Shown one piece after another: positions 34,015 to 43,698 of a DNA stretch of 64,000 nt. The notes below the pieces were generated by a model, which was given only the letters and a program-made list of their open reading frames with translations, was not told where the DNA came from and did no database searches. Source of the stretch: Dromiciops gliroides. Lineage: Eukaryota > Chordata > Mammalia > Microbiotheria > Microbiotheriidae. The translations under genes and the position numbers were made by a program. The DNA is taken from the NCBI RefSeq assembly GCF_019393635.1, contig NC_057861.1, positions 302,209,468 through 302,273,467 on the forward strand. The letters are read 5' to 3'. Numbering within the stretch: the first letter of the stretch is position 1; the number at the start of each line of letters is the position of its first letter.

Positions 34015-34419
34015 TTATGGAGAAGTAAATCTACCAAAGAATAAGATGTTTCCTGAGAGATTGTGACGGATGAAAAATAGGAATGGATGGTCAGCAGTAA
34101 ATTCTTCTTCAGGCCTCAACATGGCAGTCTTTGTAATGATTGCAGTGGCAGCTGCTGCCTCGGTGCCCTCTTCATTCACTTCCACAAAAGACTTGTGGAT
34201 AATCTTGGAGATAAAGAGATCTCTGTTTCCTGACATTCCAGATAGATCAGCCTTACCACTGTTAAACAGATCACACAGACCCATTTGTACTAAATATGAC
34301 TCGAGGTAATAGGTGTTTTCCATCTTGAATTTGGGCAGACGTACACGAACATTAATTGTATCCATATTATCATGATGTGTCCATTCTGTCAACTTCTCCA
34401 TAGTGAGTTGCTTTTCAAT
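34015..34419 (-). CDS. SERPINB1: Copy A exon 7 (reactive-site loop and stop)
   Basis: 405 bases encoding residues 246-379 and the stop codon. The acceptor is ATTCCAG at 34,420. It carries the hinge, the reactive-site loop (P6-P1 codons at 34,140-34,123, reading IITKTA), the signature [11 protein letters not shown] and the end GRFTSP. Candidate poly(A) signals on the minus strand are ATTAAA at 33,924-33,919 and AATAAA at 33,678-33,673; which one is used is not known. Confidence 0.94.
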   Translation of the reverse strand: MEKQLTMEKLTEWTHHDNMDTINVRVRLPKFKMENTYYLESYLVQMGLCDLFNSGKADLSGMSGNRDLFISKIIHKSFVEVNEEGTEAAAATAIITKTAMLRPEEEFTADHPFLFFIRHNLSGNILFFGRFTSP

Positions 34420-36679
34420 CTGGAATTAGAAAGATGGAGAGAAGACAGAACTTTAACAACTGGATTGCATTTGTTTATGTGATAGGTGAATTGACAAAAT
34501 GTTTACAATTATTATAACTTATATGAATGAACTGGTGAGAAGTCACTTCATTCTTTTCCTTCCATTTCCAATCCCACCCCCAACACTGATTCCTTTATGA
34601 GAACTATGTTCTTATCCAGCAGGTTGGCTGGGTATGACAGAACAAAGATGAATTTCCATTACAAGTAGTCCAACTGAGGGGAACTTGGTCATGTGATCTA
34701 TACACTCAACTAGTATTTACTGAGCTCTTACCATGTCCAAATTCCTGTACTTGTGGTTATAAAGCCTATGTTCACAGAATTAGTGTTTCAAGTTAGAAGG
34801 CTCCTTAGAAATCACCCAGTCCAAAGCCTCATTTTAAATATAAGGAAATGGAATTCTAAAGCTATAGCTAACTTCTTGTATATATTGATTGCCTTCCCAG
34901 TAAGAAAATGTTACTTAAGAATAGCAACCACTGGGGCAGCTAGGTGGCATAATTGATTAGAGCACCAACCCTGGATTCAGGAGGACCTGAGTTCAAATCC
35001 AACCTCAGACACTTAACACTTACTAGCTTTGTTACCCTGGGCAAGTCACTTAACCCCAATTGACCACCTCCCCCCCCAAAAAAAAAGGATAGCAACCATT
35101 TTATTTTTCTCTATATCCCTAGGGCTTGAGCACAGTCCCTAGCACAAAGTAAATGCTCAATAAATGATTGCTGATTGTTGATTGATTGTTCAAGGAGACA
35201 TGCTAGCTAGGAGCAAAACTAGGTTCTGGGATACCAATTTCATTGATTTTTGTTCCATACCAGGCCTCAGGCCTGATCTGTGGAGGAATAAACTTAAAGG
35301 AATGGAAGAATCTTCTTCCTCTGCTTATCACTGAGTTCAATCCCATGGCTTGTCAGCTAAAAAATATCATGTATGGAAAAGGCTCTCCAAATCCAGAAAA
35401 AAAAAAGAAGAAAGAAAGAAACTGTGGAATATGGTCGCTGATTGGACCATACTTTCTCTTTTGTTTTTGATGCTGTTGTTTTTCTTTTTGGAGGTTTTTC
35501 CTTCTTGCTCTGATTCTTTTTGTATAACATGACTAATGCAGAAATATGTTTAATGTTATATATCAGATTGCTGTCTACGGGAGGGGGAGGGGGGAATAAG
35601 GGAGAAAAATTTGAAATTGGAAATCTTATCTAAACAAAGGTTGAAAACTTAAATAAATAATTTTTTAAAAAAATATCATGTAATGGCTTGAACTTTGCCA
35701 GAGGAAAAAATAACCATTATCTTCATTGACATCACCCCACTTTGAAACATATTTTTTCCTCTTTCTTTGTTTTTCTGTTCGCCTAAATTCAGAGTGTATT
35801 GTAGCTGTGTCTCTGTCTCTGTCTCACTGTATGAAGTTCTAATGACAAAAATTTCAAAATCAATAAATGAAACTGAGCCAATTTGCTTTAGGCTCCTTCC
35901 AAAACCATAAAGCTTAAATGTGTCAACTTAAAAGTAAATCTGTAAGCACAGCTCAAGAGCCTTTGCATTATTGGACAGATCTTATAGACAAGCTTCCCTT
36001 ATTGGGTAGCTCTGATAGCAACTTCAAGTGAGTTATGAATAAGAGTAAATATGTTCATAGGGCAGCTAGGTGGCATAGTAGATAGAGCACCCAGCTTGGA
36101 ATCAGGAAGATTCATCTTTGTGAGTTCAAATCTGGGCAAGTGTGACCCATGGCAAGTCACTTAACCATGTTTGCCTCAGTTTCCTCATCTGTAAAATGAG
36201 TTAGAAAAGAAAATGGCAAACTACTCCAGGATCTTTCTCAAGAAAATCTGAAATGGGGTCATGAAGAGTCAGACACAACTGAAAAATGACTAAACAACAA
36301 CAACAAAAAACATGTTCATGGAGTCTCATTGATTTTACTTATAGTGTGAAGAAATCTGCTTTTTGCCCTACAACCCAGAGTTTAGTGCTATGTGAAAAAT
36401 CACCATGTCCAAAGAAAGATTATTGACATCCAAAGTGTCTAAGGTACCTCTTGCAGGCCAGTAGAATCATCCTCAATATCATTTGGCAGCAGAATGATCA
36501 TGCTCAGGTCTCTGTCCTTGTAAGGAAGTTCTAGTACTCGACACTTGAGAGCCTCGATGTAACCATAGCGCAGTTTCTTTTTCTGATACATCATTTTCAC
36601 GGATTTTTTTTCTCTCTGAACATTCAGAAACATATAAAAAAGACAACCCAGAATAACATATGAAGAATTTTTTTGAAAG

Positions 36680-36724
<45 letters not shown>

Positions 36725-39700
36725 ACATTATCCTTCGTAAAAAAAAATGCTATTTATTATACTCCCTCACCTTGTTTAATCTAAATGGAGCGTCTGTAGT
36801 ATGTGCTTCATCAAATTTTTCTTCCCAATTTCCTTTAAAATAGATGGCATTCACCAGCACAAGTTTAGTCAGGCTGTCTACTATACCTGAAGCCAACAGC
36901 TCTGGAATTTTACCTGAAAAGTGAGTGAGGTGATTTATTAATTCATATATAAAAGCATCAAATTTAAACTAATCAAAACTGTAATATAACCAAATTGAGC
37001 AATACTTGACTTTTGACTTTTAACATGTGTGAACCAATCCCATACAGTCATGAAGAGCACTACATTAGAAAAGCCGTGTCTAGAATGCTTACACACTAAC
37101 TCAGAAATTGTGCTATACAACTAAGTATGATGCATAAACCACAAAGAAAGGAAGTCACATGCAACACAAATCCATAGGCAACAGGATAGGACAAGCAAGT
37201 CCAAGTGGCTCTAGACATTTGTCCATTAACAATGGACCTGACACTACAGGTGGCAATTATTCATTTAAATAAAATCATTTCTTGACAGAGTTCTGGTTGA
37301 TTTTTTTTTTGGTGTTTTTTTTGTTTTGTTTTGTTTTGTTTGTGGGGCAGTGAGGGTTAAGTGACTTGTCCACAGTCACACAGCTAGTAAGTGTCAAGTA
37401 TCTGAGGCCGGATTTCAACTCAGGTCCTTCTGAACCCAGGACTGGTCCTTCATCCACTGTGCCACCTAACTGCCCTGACAGAGTCCTTTTAAGTCACTAG
37501 TCAATCACCTCTTCATGTATATGAAATAGAATACTGAGAATCTGAAAGGCTTTTATATTACCTCCACAAAGGTAATTTTTTTCCTACACAAACACAGTAT
37601 ATGGTCAGGGAGTGATAGTAATTCTAAAGAATTTTTATGATATATTTTAGGCATTTATACTCCTGGTAAAATCTGGGTATTTGTGGAGATGTGCTGTTTC
37701 TTTCTGGAGTCTACAATCCCATTGAGGGCACCAGGAAAGCAATATTATAAATCAATACAGATTCTGAAAAAGTCAATACATACACACTACTTAGACACAA
37801 GAAGACCCATAATATTCATACTGATGAGTTACAAAAAAAGTTACCTTACGTGTTTTAAAGTCATTTGAAGCCACACTAGCTAGAATGTTCTCAAAAACTT
37901 GATTCTTATAACTCAACATCTAATCCTGGTCTTGATCCTAAAGATTATATATTGTGAAGGAAAAATATCATTTATTTAATCTCACCAAATGATCTGGTCT
38001 GATTACAGCCAAAAGAGAATATGATTAAATTTATTACCTTTCATCTTTGACCCTAAAATATGGTTTACAGGATCCTAATATCATAAATGAGAGCTCAAAA
38101 GGGCTTTACAAAATACTGAATCCTATTCCCTTATTTTACAGATGAATAAAACAGAGGCTTAAAAATCATGGGAAAAAAAAATGTTAAGTGACATGACCTA
38201 CTAGTGTCTGAGACAAGATTCCAATCCAAGTCTTCTTGAATCCAAATCTAGTTCCATCATTGGAAATTAATAAGATAAACAGGCACATTGCAGATGTCAT
38301 GGACATGTAAATGACTCCTCCTAAGGAGGCTGAGAAATAAGTCTTGTCTTCTTCTGTTTGACAGGCATTAGTTGAAGAACAGAGATGGAAGACTTAGGAT
38401 AAGGAAAAATAATAAAATGGTAACAGGGATGAAAGAATACCTGTATTTATGCTACTGAATTGTATATACAGAATATACAAATAGATTTTGTTCCTTTTTC
38501 TACCCAGAGCACTCTTACCTTCTGTTTGCTCTTTGACCCACTGGTTAATCTTCTGCCTTGCATCTTCTGAAGCATGCCGAAAGTCCACAGTAGCCAACTC
38601 AGCCCCATACAATTTCTGGGTAGAATTCAAGAATTCCTACAAAAGAGAAAGATTAAATACAGGAATTGGAGCATTTATAAAACACTCCCAAAGAATGAGG
38701 AAGGCAGAGAACTCTATTCCCAGAGGTCCATAATATTCTGACACAGATAACTCTTGTGCTTGTCTCTAGTGCTACATACAATTCATCAAAAGAGAGAAAA
38801 ATACAGGAACTCTTCTTAAAAGAATTTATCATTATCAGCTCTTCACAGTGAAAATTATAGAGAGTGTTTACATTCAATGAATCTGCCCCAAGGAACATTG
38901 ACAATGGCTTGAGCAAAATATCAAAACATCTTAGTAGCTGTCATTCTATCTTTGAAATCTGTGAATTTAACTCTCACTAAAAGGATTGATTTCAATTGAT
39001 CTCCATATGTTGATCTCAATATATTTTTATTGTATAACATTTATCTGAAGTTCTTCAAAGAAAATCTCCCATTTATTAAAGTGTGAAAAAATAATAGTCC
39101 TTATTGAGCTCACTTACCAGTATTAAACCATATAGTAATTAAATAATAATCCTGAAAACTATCATTTGCATATATTTTATGATATTTCAGAACAAGGATC
39201 ATGTCAGTTATACACACACACTAACATATTTGCATATGTGCGAGTCTGTGTACAGTGTCCCAAAAGTTTGAGTGTAATTTAAAACACTATATTATACTAT
39301 AACTTACAAAGTATAAAAGCTTCAAATTTACCCCCAAATTGAAAAGTTTAATTATTTAACACTGAAAATATTTTTCTTATAAAATTCAACATAACCACCA
39401 ACTTGCTCTATGCATCAATCTAGTTAATTTGTTTAACTTTACAAACAAAACAAAACCAAAAAGCACTTTCATCAGCTGCTACTCTGTAACTGAAAGGACT
39501 GCATTTGGAACCTAGCCTTGAGACCATCCAAACGATAAAATTTTGATGCACACACAACAGTTTTGACCCCAAGTCTAATGGAGATAGATCAGGTCAACCA
39601 ACACGGTCAAGCAAGAGAACTGCTTTTATCAATCTTGTCTGATATGAGAGAGTGACAGTCATCCTGAAACGGTCAGACATGGCACACATAATAACAAGGT

Positions 39701-42700
39701 ACACTGTCTTGTTAAAATTTTAAAATGTGGGGCAGCTAGGTGGCGCAGTGGATAGAGCACCAGTCCTGGATTCAGGAGGACCTGAGTTCAAATCCACCCT
39801 CAGACACTTGACCCTTACTAGCTGTGTGACCCTGGGCAACTCACTTAACCCCAGTTGCCTCACTAAAAAAACAAAACAAAAAAAAATTTTTTAAAATATA
39901 TTATTCAAAATTCACAAATCCTAAATGTGTAAAAGAAATTTAAACAGTTAAAGTTTCACATATATATATGTGTGTGTGTACACAGTTAAAGTTTCACATA
40001 TATATATATATGTACACAGAATAAAATGATTATTAATAACCAATGATTTGGGGAGATCCAGAAGACCCCCTTTTTCTAAAGCGCTCATTTCAAAAGTTCA
40101 ACCTCTGACTGGATTAATTTTCTTAACAATCTTGTTCAGATCCCACCAAGGTGTGGAAGCCCATTGTGTTCTTCTGAGATTTGGGTGGAGATAAAGTCTT
40201 TGAATAGATTGTTCCAATTTAGAAGTAAATGACATAATCAAAGCTCATTAGAATAGGTCCAGGAACATCCCTCTTCCAAGGAGCTATAAGCCATGAGCCA
40301 CCATGAAGGTCTTTGGCATTTGAGAATTCCACTGACCTCTTTTATGAATAGCATGCTTGTCATATTAATAAAATGAATAAAATACCAAGAAACTATGTCT
40401 CCAGAACTTTTTAAATGTCACACATACACACATGCTCACATTCAAACTCCTTTGTCCCCTCAATATCTGCAAACATAATGCATTGCATGTAATAAGTTCT
40501 AGATAAATTTTTCTTGGTTGGATGGTAACACTAATCCATTCTGTTGTAGGACCTTTTAAGTTTTTCTAATGGACATCTAGATTAGAAAATGCTGGGAGGA
40601 AATTGGAAGTTTTCTCTTCATATATGCCCCCCAAATATACTTACCGAAAGGAAATTGTATGTGTTCTCTCCAAATAATCGGTTTGCAAGCTTCAGGATGT
40701 AAGAAGTTCCACTTTTGTTGATACTAGTGTTTAAGCTCTGAAATCTTGAATGAATTTCATCAACTTCATCGAAATGAAAGGTCTGAATTGTTTAGAAAAA
40801 AATTAAAGGAATTAAAAAATATATTTTATGAATAGGAAATCTATTTCTGCTTTTACCAAGTTAATTTACTCTATTTTTAATCATTTTTATCTTTCTGAAA
40901 CTCCATTTTATGCATTTTCACTAGAAATCAATCTTAGAAATATGAAAAATGATAGTGAAAAAGTACACTGATAGTGGAAGCCAGGTGGCACAGTGGATAA
41001 AGCACCAGTCCTGGATTCAGGAGGACCTGAGTTCAAATCTGTCCTCAGACACTTGACACTTATTAGCTGTGTTGACCCTGGGCAAGTTGCTTAACCCTCA
41101 TTGCCCTGCAAAAACAAACAAACAAAAGTACATTGATAGAAAACTGAATAATTATAACACAAGACAATGTTTTCGCAATTTCCATAAATTTCCACAAATG
41201 CGTGCAAAATATATTTTTAAAAACCACTCCTTCTCCTTGTGTTTTCTTTACAGGATGATATAATTACATGAATAAAATCAGAATTCTTTACTACTTGTAT
41301 GCTAACAACTTTTACTTTCCCACACATGTGGTTAAGTATCAGACTTATTATCACTCCATAGAGACATACATATATAGATACAGTATTACATACAATTATT
41401 TTTACTGAGAGATTGTATACAATCAGGACTAATATCAAGACCTGCTGGGAGAATTGGGTTTCTTAAGGCTCCACTGACTAACAATGAGATATGAGGGTTC
41501 AAAGCAGATATGAAAATTATGGTGATTGTTGTAGATGAGATAGACCAGAAAAGAATAGAATCAGAAACCTTGCTGGAAAAGGGGAAGGAAGAGTTGGGGC
41601 AGCTAGGTGGTGCAGTGGATAGAGCACCGGCCCTGGAGTCAGGAGGACCTGAGTTCAAATGCAGCCTCAGACACTTAACACTTACTAGCTGTATGACCCT
41701 GGGCAAGTCACTTAACCCCAATTTCCTCACATAAAAAGAAAGAAAGAGAAAGAAAGGAAGGAAGAAACAAAGGAAGAAACAAAGAAATATATGGAAAATG
41801 GGAAGAGTGAGGGCCTCAGGGAAAAGAACCTTAAGAAATTACAAGGAAACCAAGGGAGACAAAGGGGAACAGCAACTTGATACCATTGTGAGAAGCCTGG
41901 CCACTTCAAGAGGGAGTGCTCTGAGCCATAGAAGAAAAGAAAGATAGCTTTCCCCCAAGGCTACAGATTTCACTGATGGTATTTTTGGTAGATACAGGAG
42001 CCTTTAGATCTTTCTTAATTTACCCTCCCAGTGGAGCTAGATTATCACAAGGACAATTGAGAGTCCACAGGGTTAAGGGTGAGGGGTTTTGAGGTTCCTA
42101 TCTTTGAGGAGATGAAAGTGAAAGCTGGGGAAAAGGAATATATAGTCAGAATGTTGCTGATCCCTGAGGCAGGAAGTAATTTGTATGGTAGAGACCTAAC
42201 CAATTGGAATTAATTGTAGAGGTCCATGAATCAAAAATTTCCATTAAAATGGCTGTATTGACAAAAGAAGAAGAGAGGGAAATTGATCATGTAGCCTGGA
42301 TTGGAGAAGGGATGAAGAGGTTGCTGGAGTGTAAATTACTCAGAATTTGAATTAAGCCCCTGGAATGTGGATTCCCTACTATCCATTCAGCATTGAGCTG
42401 CTGACCACAAGAGAAGAAGGAGTGAGTATGATTGATTAATTTCAAGTTTGTTCAAAGAGTTCTTAAGGAACACCAGAATTTTGTAATAGGCAGATTAATG
42501 AAGAGAATCCCCTGGGTCTATCCTTAAAAGTAAATAGGGCTTTTAGTGAAATATTGGCCAAACTGCCACTTTGCCAGTTTCAGATGGTTTAAGTATGTTG
42601 AGAAGGTATGAGGAAGTTTGATTTTGTTTTAAGTAAGAAGGAGGAATGAATGGTTAGGAAGCTGTTTGCTGGCCTACATGGTCTGAAGTGCCGTGATTAA

Positions 42701-43650
42701 TAAGACTTATTGTTTTGATCAAGTATTTATGATTGGTAAAAGAAAAGTGTGTCCTGTTTGCATTGACAGTGTGAACAGAAATATGAGAGTAAATAGTTGG
42801 GAATTTTTGAGAAAGAAAGAAAGCAGGAAAGAAAAGAAAGAAAGCAAAAGGAAAGAAAAGAAAGCAGGAGGAAAAAGAAAGAAAGAAAGGAAAGCCCCCC
42901 TTCCCCTTTATCACTTGGCAGTTTTCTGCAGTGGGGAAGGAGAGAGCCAACTGATAAACATCTAGTGCCTAAGCTTTTGATCTGTCTTAAAATCTTTCTG
43001 TAGTGGAGAAGCTTAAAACCAGGAATTATTTGTAATGCGTAAAAGTTTCAAGGGAAATTTTTTTTTCTCTAATCATTGAACCTCAATGCCTAAGCACAGT
43101 TTTTGGCTTTGGAATACAGGATAGCCATCAAACTATTTGCTGGGGCTAGAAATGTCTCAGGGTAAAAGGTTGAGGCATATTCAATTTAGTAGAGCCTTCT
43201 TTGAGATCTGTTGCATTGCAAGTGGTCAGGAAATATGCTTTTGATGTGCACAAAGACTGTTCATCATCCCGTGCATGGGGTCACCCATTCTCATGACAAT
43301 GAAATAAATCTGTCTCTGCTTGACTTGGTGGCCTCCTCAGATTATTTGGATAAACTGAGGCAAATTGTTGCAAACACCAACTACACTGCCAGTATATGTG
43401 AAATAGGGTTTGAATCCAGATTTTCTGGACTCTAAGGACAGCCTTTTTGCCACTGTGCCAAATGCTCTCCTTTAAAATATAAAGGATAGGGAGGGGGCAG
43501 CTAGGTAGCACAGAGGATAGAGCACCAGCCCTGTATTCAGGAAGACCTGAGTTCAAATCTGCTCTCAGACACTTGACACTTACTAGCTGTGTGACCCTGT
43601 GCAAGTTATTTAACCCTCATTGCCATGCAAAAAAAAAAAGGGCATATGTA

Positions 43651-43698
<48 letters not shown>

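Larger units (their letters stand above)
31049..39459. repeat. Segmental duplication, copy A (part alignable to copy B in this window)
   Basis: Matches 53,303-64,000 in the same orientation, interrupted by insertions and deletions private to each copy. It starts inside a MIR-like SINE at ACTTAACCTT (31,049-31,058) and runs through L1, CORE-SINE, serpin exons 7 to 4 and intron 3. By eye intronic identity is around 95 percent. The true right end of copy A is probably 53,302, so the whole unit would be about 22 kb. Confidence 0.85.

Noticed and set aside
34923-35098. tRNA-like head of SINEs as real tRNA genes
   Set aside because: Only the A/B-box-like parts remain and the sequence does not fold into a full cloverleaf with an anticodon arm; they are SINE promoters.
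43281-43604. Recurrent frames containing peptides such as [11 protein letters not shown] or [15 protein letters not shown]
   Set aside because: These are translations of the short SINE in one or other sense and recur at every copy (for example 9,701, 13,234, 41,386, 50,563).
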